From Nostoc sp. CENA543 (GTDB lineage Bacteria; Cyanobacteriota; Cyanobacteriia; Cyanobacteriales; Nostocaceae): a DNA stretch of 64,000 nt. This document shows positions 45,217 through 54,616 of this stretch, piece after piece. The DNA is taken from assembly GCF_002896875.1 (NCBI RefSeq), contig NZ_CP023278.1, positions 2,542,001-2,606,000 of the forward strand, read 5' to 3'. Both the position numbers and the translations under genes were made by a program. Position 1 is the first letter of the stretch. Every line of letters begins with the position of its first letter. The notes beneath the pieces were generated by a model. The model searched no databases, was not told the origin of the DNA, and saw nothing but the letters and a program-made list of their open reading frames with translations.

Positions 45217-47517
45217 ATGACTCAAACTCCTTCCCTGAAAACCCAGATTCTCCAAGTGAACGGTATGGATTGTGGTAGTTGTGCCAAGACGATAGAAGTT
45301 GGTTTGCAACAATTACGCGGTGTTACGGAAGCATCAGTTAGCTTCGCTACAGGCAAAGTCAGGATATCCTACAATCCAGAGGATTTGGGTTTAAAAACTA
45401 TTTACGATCGCATTCAGGCTTTAGGTTACACAGTAGAACAAAGTGCTGAGGTAGAGTCAGAGCAGAAAACTTATTCTTGTGGTTGTAGTCACGATCATGC
45501 TCATCACAGCGATAGTCATTCACTGGTGGAAATAGCTGATACTCAATCGCTACAACATAACTGTGATCATGACCATGACCACCATCAGCATCAAGATGCA
45601 GTTTCAACTACTCCACAGCAATCTGATCCCACAAACTGGAAATTTTGGATTACTAACCGCCGGGGACAGGGTGTCATTCTTACAGGTGTGGGGTTAGCGT
45701 TGGGTTTACTGGCGCAATATTTAGCCTTACCTATTTGGATAGCACGAGCTTTTTATGGCGTTGGTATAGTGATTGCAGGCTATCCCATTGCACGGATTGG
45801 TTTCTTGGAATTGCGCTTGCGCCGGGCTGATATGAATTTGCTCATGACTATTTCAGTCATCGGTGCATTGATTTTAGGTGACTGGTTTGAAGGGGCGTTA
45901 GTTGTCTTTTTGTTCTCTTTGGGTACAACATTGCAAGTCTTGACCTTTGGTCGCACCCGCAACGCAATTCGCGCCCTCATGGATTTAACTCCACCCACAG
46001 CTACCGTCAAACGAGGGAATCAAGAAGTGACAGTTCCCGTGGAAAATGTTCAAGTTGGGGAAATTTTGACAGTTAGACCAGGTGGACGCGTAGCGTTAGA
46101 CGGCATAGTTGTTTCTGGTAGCAGTGCTATTGACCAGTCTCCAATTACGGGAGAATCAATCCCAGAAGATAAAGAAGCAGGCGACACTGTTTTTGCTGGG
46201 ACGTTAAATCAATCAGGCTTTTTGGAAATCAAGGTTACACATACTGTAAAGGATACGACTGTAGCTAAAATTATCCATTTAGTAGAAACAGCCCAAGGTA
46301 GTCGCGCACCTTCTCAGCAGTGGGTAGATAAGTTTGCTGGAGTGTACACCCCGATTGTGATTGTGATTGCGATCGCGATCGCGCTCATTCCGCCTTTGGT
46401 ATTTGCTCAACCTGGGAATGTCTGGTTTTATCGAGCCTTAGTCATGCTAGTCATTGCTTGTCCCTGTGCTTTAGTCATTTCTACCCCAGTTTCCATTGTG
46501 AGTGCGATCGGTGCAGCAACTCGTCAAGGAGTGTTATTTAAAGGAGGTAACGCACTAGAAACAGCCGGACATCTGACTACTCTGGCTTTTGATAAGACAG
46601 GTACAATTACCCAAGGGCTACCGATTGTACAAAAGATTTATAGTCTGGGAAATCACAGTACCCATCAAGTGTTACAAATTGCCGCCATCCTAGAGCAACA
46701 CTCAGAACATCCACTAGCAAAGGCTATCGTGGCTAAAGCTGATGAACTGAGCATAGATTTGGAAACACCGGTGAACTTCACAGCACTACCAGGGAAAGGC
46801 ATTCAGGCAATCTGGAGTGAAATAGTTTATTTAGTTGGTAATCGACGGTTGTTTTCCGAGCAAGGTATTTCCTTATCTGGTGAAGTAGAAACTCTGTTGG
46901 CAGAAATTGAACAACTTGGTCAAATTCCGGTAATCGTAGGAACAAAACAAGAAATATTAGGAGCGATCGCGCTGTCTGATGGTATCCGTTTAGAAGCAAC
47001 AGAAGCCATCCGACAACTCAAGCGACTAGGGTTAAAGCAGCTAGTCATGCTAACAGGCGATCGCGATCGGGTGGCTAGGCAAATTGCCCAACAAGTTGAG
47101 ATTACAGAATATCGAGCCGAACTCTTACCAGAAGATAAACTCCAAGCAATTCAACAGCTAAGACGTTCTGGGGTGGTAGGTATGATTGGGGATGGGATTA
47201 ATGATGCACCAGCTCTAGCGGCGGCAGATATCAGTTTTGCTGTGGGTGGAATTGATATTGCCTTAGAAACAGCAGATGTAGTGCTGGTTGGTGGTGACTT
47301 GAGACGGCTTGCTTATGCAGTGGATTTAAGTCGTCGAACTGTATCTGTGATTCAACAGAATGTAGTTTTTTCCTTAGTCACTAAAGCTTTATTTCTACTC
47401 TTGGGAACGTTGGGTGTTGTTGGGTTAGCGGTAGCCGTCTTAGCAGACACAGGTACTTCCTTATTAGTGACTGCAAATGGAATGCGCTTATTTAAATCAA
47501 GAAATAGGGGGGTGTAA
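45217..47517 (+). CDS. Zn/Cd/Pb-type P1B ATPase with His-rich N-terminus
   Basis: 766 residues. N-terminal heavy-metal domain GMDCGSCAKT (C19, C22), then a His-rich segment (SHDHAHHSDSH and DHDHDHHQHQ, about 90-128). Six or more membrane segments, TGES, the CPC motif (ACPCAL) in the transport helix, phosphorylation site DKTGT and GDGINDAPAL. GMDCxxC, CPC and the His cluster are as in ZiaA and AztA of cyanobacteria, which export Zn and related ions. Control by the divergent SmtB-type repressor is expected. Confidence 0.93.
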   Translation: MTQTPSLKTQILQVNGMDCGSCAKTIEVGLQQLRGVTEASVSFATGKVRISYNPEDLGLKTIYDRIQALGYTVEQSAEVESEQKTYSCGCSHDHAHHSDSHSLVEIADTQSLQHNCDHDHDHHQHQDAVSTTPQQSDPTNWKFWITNRRGQGVILTGVGLALGLLAQYLALPIWIARAFYGVGIVIAGYPIARIGFLELRLRRADMNLLMTISVIGALILGDWFEGALVVFLFSLGTTLQVLTFGRTRNAIRALMDLTPPTATVKRGNQEVTVPVENVQVGEILTVRPGGRVALDGIVVSGSSAIDQSPITGESIPEDKEAGDTVFAGTLNQSGFLEIKVTHTVKDTTVAKIIHLVETAQGSRAPSQQWVDKFAGVYTPIVIVIAIAIALIPPLVFAQPGNVWFYRALVMLVIACPCALVISTPVSIVSAIGAATRQGVLFKGGNALETAGHLTTLAFDKTGTITQGLPIVQKIYSLGNHSTHQVLQIAAILEQHSEHPLAKAIVAKADELSIDLETPVNFTALPGKGIQAIWSEIVYLVGNRRLFSEQGISLSGEVETLLAEIEQLGQIPVIVGTKQEILGAIALSDGIRLEATEAIRQLKRLGLKQLVMLTGDRDRVARQIAQQVEITEYRAELLPEDKLQAIQQLRRSGVVGMIGDGINDAPALAAADISFAVGGIDIALETADVVLVGGDLRRLAYAVDLSRRTVSVIQQNVVFSLVTKALFLLLGTLGVVGLAVAVLADTGTSLLVTANGMRLFKSRNRGV

Positions 47518-47519
47518 TA

Positions 47520-47604
47520 CCAATTTGCAATTCGCAATTCGCAATTCGCAATGGACTTCTCTCCGAGACGCTGCGCGAACGTCCCGCTTCGCTAACGCAA
47601 TAAC
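47520..47604. repeat. Interspersed repeat, inverted relative of 11044-11127
   Basis: (GCAATTC)n heptamers, then GCGCGAACGTCCCGCTTCGC and TAACGCAAT. The rest of the spacer to 47795 shows a GGCGCAAAGGCGCAAA repeat and no gene. Confidence 0.8.
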
Positions 47605-47795
47605 AGAAGATATTATATTTTGGCGTTGCTGATTAATGGGATGATTTATGTTTCGCGCAAAGGCGCAAAGGCGCAAAAAATCGGTAGGTTCTGGAATAGC
47701 AATACAAATTCAAATTTAACCATTTTTTGGGATGCTGAATTTGGTAAAAATTGGCAATTTACGCAGAGATTTGCCTAATTTGTGCTGAACCCAAA

Positions 47796-48872
47796 TTACA
47801 TCACCGTGTTGCGTGTAGCTTCAGTATCAATTGGCTTAATTAAGTACAAACGTAACATGTTCCAAAAAATCGCCAAAGCAGGCGGGATTCTTTGGCAGAA
47901 TTTGACAAAATTAGGCAAATTACTATTGTTAATGGCTGCTAGCTTCAGATTATTTTCGGAACACTGTTCTAACCGCCAGAAAAATTCGGGATGATTAGTA
48001 TTCAAAATTACAGGGAATGCTCTAGCAGAGGTATTATTTGTCTCTTGAATGACTCTTTGATTGTATTTGCGGGGATGGATACCAATGACTTCGTAAAAGC
48101 TGGCTCTCTCAAATACTGTCATTGTGTGGGTAGCAAATACAGTTAATAAGAAAAAGCGTATCCATAACTTAGCTTTCCAACTTTTCCATAATTGGGGCTG
48201 CGATCGCAATACGGCTTTAAAGAAATCTCCGTGGCGATTTTCGTCTTGACACCAACTCTCAAATTTACGAAACAGAGGATAAAACTGGTATTCTGGATGC
48301 TCCTGCATATGCTTATGCACCAAAATATAACGCCAGTAACCAATTTTCTCCGATAGGTAGACGGTGTAAATCACCCACTCTGGCGGGAAAAAAGTATATG
48401 TGCGCTTCTTGGTTAAATAATTTAGGTCTAAGGAAAGGTTTAAATCTGCCATCGATTTATTTAAAAATCCCGCATGGCGTGCCTCATCCCGTGCCATATA
48501 ATTAAAGGCCTCAGCCAATAGGGGATTGCGGTCTTTAATGCGGCGTGATAGCTCTTTAAATAGGAGAAATCCAGAAAACTCCGAAGTGCAAGAACGTTCC
48601 AAGAAATCAATAAAGGCGCGGCGTTTTTCCCCTGTAATATGATCCCAATTTTGCTTAAACTCTGCATCTCGAACGAAGTGATGGCGGTTGTAGTCCGCCC
48701 GCAGTTCTTCTACAATGGCTCGAATCTCCGCCTCATTGGCTGAAATATCCATCTTCGCCACTGCGTCAAAGTCGGTAGTATAAAACCGGGGTGTTAATAA
48801 AGTTTCTTGAACAGGTGCTTTAATTCCTGGCTTCAGAGTTTGTGGCTCTGGGGTTGCAAGGCTATTAACCAT
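47796..48872 (-). CDS. acsF: Mg-protoporphyrin IX monomethyl ester oxidative cyclase (AcsF/ChlA-type)
   Basis: 358 residues, the usual length for AcsF. Two ExxH motifs of a di-iron site: DEARHAG and DENRHGD. AAGGAG precedes ATG 48872. The enzyme forms ring E of chlorophyll using O2. Cyanobacteria often have two paralogues, and the copy beside heme oxygenase and hemN is, in Synechocystis, the one induced at low oxygen (chlA-II). The divergent ho-hemN pair here suggests this is that form; sequence alone cannot prove it. Confidence 0.92.
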   Translation of the reverse strand: MVNSLATPEPQTLKPGIKAPVQETLLTPRFYTTDFDAVAKMDISANEAEIRAIVEELRADYNRHHFVRDAEFKQNWDHITGEKRRAFIDFLERSCTSEFSGFLLFKELSRRIKDRNPLLAEAFNYMARDEARHAGFLNKSMADLNLSLDLNYLTKKRTYTFFPPEWVIYTVYLSEKIGYWRYILVHKHMQEHPEYQFYPLFRKFESWCQDENRHGDFFKAVLRSQPQLWKSWKAKLWIRFFLLTVFATHTMTVFERASFYEVIGIHPRKYNQRVIQETNNTSARAFPVILNTNHPEFFWRLEQCSENNLKLAAINNSNLPNFVKFCQRIPPALAIFWNMLRLYLIKPIDTEATRNTVM

Positions 48873-49402
48873 GAGACTCCTTACTATAAATGGTTTTATA
48901 GTTATATAAACATAAAATGATATTTGTATACATCAGTTAAATTATTGAACTGATTAGGTATTGGGGATTAGTGATTAGGGACTGGGTACTGGGGAATAGA
49001 GCAGGATTTCTTGATCAAAAGATATATGTAGTGAAATTAAGCGAAATATAAAAAAATATTAATCTCCGTATAGTTATAAAGCTATTAATAGTTAAATGAG
49101 TTTGGGAGATATAAAAATAGTCTGGATTTGCATCAGCAGTGGTAGTTGCTAGATAGAGCGATGCCAATCCTCTCTAAACCCAGAATAACAATCCTCTCCA
49201 GTATTGATTGTGAACTGGCAACCATTTTGAGTCTATGAAGGGTGCTGAGTTAAAAGTGCTAGTTACTGAGTTAAAAAATGATGATCTCAATAACTGATCA
49301 TCAGGTAAACGCCACGCTACCGCTAACAGCACCGGCTAAACGCCGCGCTACCGCTAACACCACTCAGCACTCACCACTAAATCAAGCATCAAGGAAGTAA
49401 AA
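48873..49402. other. Intergenic region between divergent acsF and heme oxygenase genes
   Basis: Contains GGGGATT/GGGACT heptamers at about 48961-49000 and, at 49304-49375, two tandem copies of the GCTAAACGCC...GCTACCGCTAACA repeat, the second running up to about 30 bp before the heme oxygenase start. Should hold both promoters; TTGATCAAAA at 49011 is noted without a claim. Confidence 0.6.
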
Positions 49403-50116
49403 ATGAGTAGCAATTTAGCCATTAAATTACGTTCTGGTACTCAAAAAGCTCACACAGCAGCAGAAAATGTGGGATTCATGAAATGCTTTTTGAAGGGGGT
49501 TGTAGATAGAGAATGTTTTGCTAAATTTTTAAGCAATCTGTATTTCGTCTACAGTGAACTAGAAACCGCAGTGAAAAGTCATGTCAATAACCCTATAATT
49601 GCTGCGGTTTACTTTCCAGAATTGAATCGCCAAGCCGCCTTAGAAAAAGACATGGTGTTTTATTATGGCAGTGAGTGGCGCAATTTGATTACACCTTCTA
49701 GTAGCGCACAGGCGTATATTAATCGCCTTCGCCAACTGTCTGCCCATGAACCTGTGTTGTTAATTGGTCACACCTATACACGCTACATGGGCGACCTTTC
49801 TGGGGGTCAGATGTTGCAAAAAATTGCTCAGTCAACCCTGAAACTATCTGGCTACGAAGGTACATCTTTCTATAATTTTGACCAGATTCCCGACAAAGCA
49901 GCATTTAAAAACAAGTATCGTCAGGCGATGGATTCATTATCTATTGATGATGCCACTGGCGATCGCATTGTTGCTGAAGCCAATATTGCTTTCCAATACA
50001 ATATGCAAATGGCTAGAGATTTAGAGGGCAATTTAATCAAAGCCATTGGTCAAGTAGTCTTCAATAGCTTGACTCACAACACTAACCCTGGTAGTACCGA
50101 AGCACCAGCAACCTGA
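49403..50116 (+). CDS. ho: Heme oxygenase
   Basis: 237 residues, normal for cyanobacterial HO. Proximal heme ligand H17 in GTQKAHTAAEN; distal helix GDLSGGQMLQ. Opens heme to biliverdin, the precursor of phycobilins and of the chromophore for the cyanobacteriochrome encoded nearby. AAGGAAG precedes ATG. Followed by hemN on the same strand. By position it corresponds to the low-oxygen ho2 of other cyanobacteria. Confidence 0.94.
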   Translation: MSSNLAIKLRSGTQKAHTAAENVGFMKCFLKGVVDRECFAKFLSNLYFVYSELETAVKSHVNNPIIAAVYFPELNRQAALEKDMVFYYGSEWRNLITPSSSAQAYINRLRQLSAHEPVLLIGHTYTRYMGDLSGGQMLQKIAQSTLKLSGYEGTSFYNFDQIPDKAAFKNKYRQAMDSLSIDDATGDRIVAEANIAFQYNMQMARDLEGNLIKAIGQVVFNSLTHNTNPGSTEAPAT

Positions 50117-50531
50117 AAGCAGGGGAAGAAGAAGGAAAAAGGCAAAAGGCAAAATTCAAAAAAGCCATCTTTTACCTTTCTTATGCCCCATTCCCTAATT
50201 TGGTTTAAATGAACACATCAGACTCTAGCAGTGAATCTTTAAACTAGAAAATAGCTAGAGCAGAGGCATTTTATTGGCAATTTGTGACCAATCAAACAAC
50301 AAATTGTAGACCCTACATACCCATAGACCCGACCGTACAGCAAGGCAAAAGTAACAAGTCAAAATTCAAAGTATATTGTGTCATTTCAGATGTTATGGAA
50401 GTTACTACTGCACTTCAAATCTCTGATAAAAAGTAGTAATAAATACATTTGAATTGATCAAAATTATCCAAGCTATCTTTTGCCTTTTGACTTTTACCTT
50501 TTTGAATGGTCACATTAACCTGGAGGATTTG
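50117..50531. other. Spacer between heme oxygenase and hemN
   Basis: Contains GGCAAAAGGCAAAATTC heptamer-type units (about 50137-50165) and the related (CTTTTGACTTTTACC) units at about 50476-50500. No gene seen. Confidence 0.55.
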
Positions 50532-51914
50532 ATGGTTTTTCTGTCGTCTGGAGTCAAATTTGACCTGGAATTGATTCAAAAGTATGACACACCTGCACCA
50601 AGGTATACCAGTTACCCAACTGCGACACAGTTAGCTGAAGGATTTACAGAGAGTGATTTTCGGGAGGCGATCGCTAGATCCAATCACAGAAAATCACCTC
50701 TTTCTTTATACTTCCATATTCCTTTTTGTCAAAGTGCTTGTTACTTCTGTGGTTGCAATACTGTTATTTCTAATAACAGAAATATTGCTAAACCTTATCT
50801 AGAAAATTTAGCACAAGAAATCCAGCATACTGCTTCCTTGATTGACCAAGATAGAAAGGTACTGCAAATTCATTGGGGTGGTGGTACACCTAATTATTTA
50901 GATTGTGAGCAAGTAGAATTTTTGTGGAAACAAATTACCCGCAACTTCAACCTTGATCCACAAGCTGAAGTTTCTATTGAGATTAACCCCCGCTACGTTG
51001 ACGAAGATTACATTTTCTTTCTTAGGGAAATTGGGTTTAATCGCGTTAGCTTCGGTATCCAAGACTTTAATAGCAAAGTACAAGTAGCTGTAAATCGCGT
51101 CCAACCAGAAGAGATGTTATATAACGTCATGAGTTGGATTAAAGCGGCTCAGTTTGAAAGTGTAAATGTAGACCTAATTTATGGTTTACCTTATCAAACT
51201 TTACAAACATTTCGAGAGACAGTACAGAAGACAGTTGCATTAGATCCGGATCGGATTGTGGTATTTAACTTTGCTTATGTACCTTGGTTGAAACCAGCAC
51301 AAAAGCATATTCCTGTGGAAGCATTACCCGAACCCCAGGAAAAGCTAGAAATTTTGCAAATGACTATTGAGGAATTGACAAAAAGCCAATATTTATTTAT
51401 AGGGATGGATCATTTTGCCAAACCTAACGATGAATTAGCGATCGCCCAACGTAACCGCACTCTGCAACGTAACTTTCAAGGCTATACCACCCACGCTGGT
51501 ACGGATTTATTTGGCTTTGGTGCTACGTCTATTAGCATGTTACATGATGCTTACGTACAAAATCATAAGCAATTAAAAGAATATTATCAAGCAGTTGGTA
51601 GTGATACTTTACCAATTAGTAAAGGTGTCAAACTCACCGATGATGATATCTTAAGACGCGATGTGATTATGTGCATTATGTCCAATTTTCAGCTAAATAA
51701 GTCAGAAATCGCCGAAAAATACGGTATCAACTTCGATGAGTATTTTGCCCTGGAACTAGAGTTATTAGAGCCATTAGCAGCTGATGGTTTAGTGAATTTA
51801 TCAACTAACCATATCCAAATTACGGATATTGGTAGATTACTGGTACGAAATGTTGCTGTAGTTTTTGATACCCACAATCAAACACCAGAAAAACATTTCT
51901 CCCGTGCCATATAA
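50532..51914 (+). CDS. hemN: Oxygen-independent coproporphyrinogen III dehydrogenase HemN
   Basis: 460 residues from ATG 50532, which has GGAGG upstream; an in-frame TTG 26 codons earlier crosses repeat DNA and is unlikely. Radical SAM motif FCQSACYFCGC (C66, C70, C73, plus C75), with HWGGGTPNYL and GTTGS-type landmarks of true HemN (RYTSYPTA near the start, VFNFAYVPW). It converts coproporphyrinogen III to protoporphyrinogen IX without O2, so it complements the low-oxygen heme oxygenase and cyclase. Confidence 0.94.
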   Translation: MVFLSSGVKFDLELIQKYDTPAPRYTSYPTATQLAEGFTESDFREAIARSNHRKSPLSLYFHIPFCQSACYFCGCNTVISNNRNIAKPYLENLAQEIQHTASLIDQDRKVLQIHWGGGTPNYLDCEQVEFLWKQITRNFNLDPQAEVSIEINPRYVDEDYIFFLREIGFNRVSFGIQDFNSKVQVAVNRVQPEEMLYNVMSWIKAAQFESVNVDLIYGLPYQTLQTFRETVQKTVALDPDRIVVFNFAYVPWLKPAQKHIPVEALPEPQEKLEILQMTIEELTKSQYLFIGMDHFAKPNDELAIAQRNRTLQRNFQGYTTHAGTDLFGFGATSISMLHDAYVQNHKQLKEYYQAVGSDTLPISKGVKLTDDDILRRDVIMCIMSNFQLNKSEIAEKYGINFDEYFALELELLEPLAADGLVNLSTNHIQITDIGRLLVRNVAVVFDTHNQTPEKHFSRAI

Positions 51915-51956
51915 TATCTAATCTGATCCTGTCAGCTTGTGTTCATGGAACATTTT

Positions 51957-52008
51957 GGTAATTGGTAGCTGGTAATTCCCTTCACTTAATTACCTCTGAC
52001 CAATTACC
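51957..52008. repeat. Long two-tier hairpin downstream of hemN
   Basis: GGTAATTGG (51957-51965) pairs with CCAATTACC (52000-52008); inside it, GGTAATT (51971-51977) pairs with AATTACC (51988-51994). It could be a mobile hairpin repeat or a transcript end; there is no T run. Confidence 0.55.
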
Positions 52009-52205
52009 GACTGTCATCTCATAATACTCATTAAAATAATTCGTTATCCTGGGATAATTCAGTAACTTCCTAAGCGTAGGCTATTCTGAACTTATTAAGT
52101 CTGACATATCTATCTTTTGGCTTCAAAAACTTACTTCATCTGGTGGAAACGCTAGCAAATTGAGATTGCTAATCTGAGTACAGATGAGATTTTTGAGGAC
52201 ATTAT

Positions 52206-52478
52206 ATGAATATTATTGCTTGGGTAATATTAGGACTATTAGCTGGCGCGATCGCTAAAGCAATTTATCCTGGAACTCAAGGTGGCGGTATTCTTTCCAC
52301 AATGATTTTAGGTATCATCGGTGCTTTCATTGGTGGTAGTTTATATAGTTTATTCGCCACGGGAACTTTACAATTAACTGCCACAAGTTTAAGTCTACCT
52401 GGTCTTTTAATTGCTGTCATTGGTGCAATGATTGCTATCTACCTGTGGGGACTAATCAGCAGAAGCCGCAGTGTGTAA
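52206..52478 (+). CDS. GlsB/YeaQ/YmgE-type small membrane protein
   Basis: 90 residues, three hydrophobic segments with the glycine-rich pattern GLLAGAIAKAIYPG, LGIIGAFIGG and a final AVIGAMIAIYLWG. This is the transglycosylase-associated / GlsB stress-response membrane family, function unknown. GAGGA precedes ATG. Next to Mn catalase, in line with a stress role. Confidence 0.88.
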   Translation: MNIIAWVILGLLAGAIAKAIYPGTQGGGILSTMILGIIGAFIGGSLYSLFATGTLQLTATSLSLPGLLIAVIGAMIAIYLWGLISRSRSV

Positions 52479-52579
52479 AAAAAATCAAAATAAGCAACTC
52501 CTCATTTTGTTATCAAGCATTCAATTTTGTGATGCTTGATCATTTCTTTCTCAGTTGAAAATATTTGTAGAGGCGGTTC

Positions 52580-53269
52580 ATGTTTTTTCACAAAAAAGAG
52601 CCTATTCATGCTGTCAAAGTCGAGGAAGCTAATCCTCGCTTTGCTCAATTACTTCTAGAGCAGTTTGGCGGAGCAACAGGAGAATTATCAGCAGCTTTAC
52701 AATACTGGGTGCAATCATTCCATGTTGAGGATGCTGGAATTCGCGATATGCTGCAAGACATTGCAATTGAGGAATTCGGGCATTTAGAAATGGTGGGTAA
52801 ACTCATTGAGGCTCATACCAAAAATGTGGATCAAACAGATGTTTATAAAAGCACTCTTTTTGCAGTCAGAGGAATAGGGCCTCACTTTCTAGATAGTCAA
52901 GGTAATGCTTGGACTGCAAACTATCTCAATGAAGGCGGAGATGTAGTTAGAGATTTGCGCGCGAATATTGCAGCCGAAGCTGGTGCGCGTCAAACCTATG
53001 AAGAATTAATTAAGCTATGTCCAGACCAAGGTACAAAACAAACTTTAGTACATCTTTTGACTAGAGAAGTTTCTCACACCCAGATGTTTATGAAAGCATT
53101 AGATTCACTGGGTAAATTAACAGATCCATTCTTTGGCAATATTCAACCTGATGAGACTGTAGATATTTACTACAATCTATCGACTAATGGGCATGGACAA
53201 GATGAACGCGGCCCCTGGAACTCTGAGCCAACATTTAAATACATTGCCAACCCATTAGAAAAAAGGTAA
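52580..53269 (+). CDS. Manganese catalase
   Basis: 229 residues, the short cyanobacterial form (non-heme Mn catalases elsewhere are about 270-300). Di-manganese ligands are seen in ATGELSAALQYW, EEFGHLEM, AEAGARQTYE and TREVSHTQMF. It breaks down H2O2 in the cytosol; in Anabaena relatives such enzymes protect against oxidative and salt stress. GAGG precedes the start. Confidence 0.93.
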   Translation: MFFHKKEPIHAVKVEEANPRFAQLLLEQFGGATGELSAALQYWVQSFHVEDAGIRDMLQDIAIEEFGHLEMVGKLIEAHTKNVDQTDVYKSTLFAVRGIGPHFLDSQGNAWTANYLNEGGDVVRDLRANIAAEAGARQTYEELIKLCPDQGTKQTLVHLLTREVSHTQMFMKALDSLGKLTDPFFGNIQPDETVDIYYNLSTNGHGQDERGPWNSEPTFKYIANPLEKR

Positions 53270-53332
53270 AAGGCAAAAGGTAAAAGGCAAAAGGCAAAAG
53301 GTAAAAGGTAAAGGGTAAAGGGCAAAAAGCTA
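53262..53332. repeat. (AAAAGGT/AAAAGGC)n heptanucleotide repeat
   Basis: About nine heptamers AAAAGGTA/AAAAGGCA run from the last codons of the Mn catalase gene into the spacer, followed by the inverted TTTACTTTTTACTTTTT. Confidence 0.9.
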
Positions 53333-53393
53333 TTCTTTACTTTTTACTTTTTCTTTTTGAGGTAAGTCAGTTTCCTAAATTGGAGAGTAATCT

Positions 53394-54122
53394 GTGATTG
53401 TAAATCCAACCCCAAATGGATGGGAAATTATTTATCACCGCGCCCATGCGTTGTTAGCAGCGCAACTAGCAGGACAATGGCGACGCAAAAATTCTCCAGC
53501 ACGGATATATGAAACCCTAGCAGCCATTTCTCATCATGATGACTTAGAAAAAGAATGGCAAGAAGATAACCTGACTCCCGGAGGTGCGCCAATGGACTTT
53601 ACCATGCACCAAGACACCTCCGTGGAAAAACTGGCTGATCTGGTGAATAATGCCCGTTATCGAGGACGCTGGGTGACTTTATTAATTTCCAAACATATGA
53701 GTCGTTTACATGAGTCAAAACGGGGACAATGTTCGGAACTAGATCAATTTCTAGATGAGCAACTGCAAAATCAACAGCGTTGGCGTGAGGAGTTGGGCAT
53801 CGAAAAAGAAGATGTAGATGCGGCTTATGCTTTTATGCAATGGTGCGATCGCCTATCATTAATCTTATGTCAGCAAGAATTACCAGCCGACGAAAGATTT
53901 TTAGAAATTAGTTTGGGGCCTGATGGTCAACGTTATGACATTATGCAGCGTAGTGATCATTTGCTGACTGTTCAGCCCTGGCCTTTTGAGGAAGATAAGT
54001 TTACAGTTAATGTCGAAGCCTGTGATTTACATCAGGTCAAGTTTGGTAGTAATGCGGAACTTACTCACGCTCTGCAAACAGCACCGATTAAAGTGTTAGA
54101 GTGGACTTTTGTGGAAACTTAA
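53394..54122 (+). CDS. DUF3891 family protein
   Basis: 242 residues, GTG start with TGGAGAG upstream. HRAHALLAAQLAGQW, an HHDDLE motif and DFTMHQ.. identify the DUF3891 family, an HD-like helical protein with conserved His/Asp that may bind a metal. Function unknown. Follows Mn catalase after a repeat, same strand. Confidence 0.82.
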   Translation: MIVNPTPNGWEIIYHRAHALLAAQLAGQWRRKNSPARIYETLAAISHHDDLEKEWQEDNLTPGGAPMDFTMHQDTSVEKLADLVNNARYRGRWVTLLISKHMSRLHESKRGQCSELDQFLDEQLQNQQRWREELGIEKEDVDAAYAFMQWCDRLSLILCQQELPADERFLEISLGPDGQRYDIMQRSDHLLTVQPWPFEEDKFTVNVEACDLHQVKFGSNAELTHALQTAPIKVLEWTFVET

Positions 54123-54152
54123 GAATTCTCACGATTTCAAGTTACCCCACAT

Positions 54153-54230
54153 AATTAAAAAACGTCCGGGAGTGTTGCCGTGTTTCCACCCCAGACGCTT
54201 TTCAATTTCAACTTGCTCCTCACACACAAC
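54153..54230 (-). ncRNA. yfr2: Yfr2-family small RNA, copy A
   Basis: On the minus strand: 5' TTGTGTGTGAGGAGCAAG, then a long stem AAAAGCGTCTGGGGTG / CACTCCCGGACGTTTTTT whose loop side carries GTGGAAACACGG. GGAAACA is the hallmark of the cyanobacterial Yfr2 family. The T-rich 3' end acts as terminator. A -10 like TATTCT at 54239-54234 places the 5' end near 54228. Boundaries are approximate. Confidence 0.8.
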
Positions 54231-54311
54231 TAGAGAATATCACTTATTTTTTATCCAGTAAATTTGGATTGTGACACTTTCTTAAGTGTACAAATACTGC
54301 TGGTTTTACCA

Positions 54312-54392
54312 CATAATTAAAAAACGCCTGGGAGTGTGACCGTGTTTCCACCCCAAGCGTTTTTTAATTTCAACTTACTCCTCACACACAAA
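54312..54392 (-). ncRNA. yfr2: Yfr2-family small RNA, copy B
   Basis: Tandem to copy A, same strand. 5' TTTGTGTGTGAGGAGTAAG, stem AAAAAACGCTTGGGGTG / CACTCCCAGGCGTTTTTT with GTGGAAACACGG. The 5' part contains GTGTGAGGAGT, the exact reverse complement of the ACTCCTCACAC core of Yfr1. TTGCTA and TAACTT with 17-bp spacing lie upstream. Confidence 0.8.
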
Positions 54393-54616
54393 TAAAAGTT
54401 ATCATCTGCCTGGGAGAATAGCAAGTATTCGATTTAACTCTTTACATAAACTTAACATTCACTCAGATAAAGTTTTTAAGTTCCATCTCAACGCTTACAA
54501 TTTAGTAAGAACGACAGAAGCTAGCACCCTCAAGATATACCCGCAGACGGTTGCTCACGGTGGGAAGAAGTTCTATGTCTTAATAGGCAGGTTACTGCAT
54601 CAGGATTAAATCCAGT

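Larger units (their letters stand above)
54123..54616. other. Intergenic region with two Yfr2-like RNA genes
   Basis: Apart from the two RNA genes (54153-54230 and 54312-54392, minus strand), about 54420-54616 is AT-rich and should hold the promoter of the kinase gene. Confidence 0.65.

Noticed and set aside
49011-50463. TTGATCAAAA upstream of acsF (49011) and near hemN (50454) as a common operator
   Set aside because: The 10-mer is AT-rich and near-matches such as TGGATCAAAA and ATGATCAAAA occur at unrelated places; chance is likely.
54153-54392. Tandem repeats at 54.15-54.39 kb as CRISPR repeats, simple terminators or interspersed repeats
   Set aside because: There are only two units, and the minus strand shows a promoter-like box, a GGAAACA loop and a T-ended stem with compensatory changes in the third copy, which fits Yfr2 RNA genes better.
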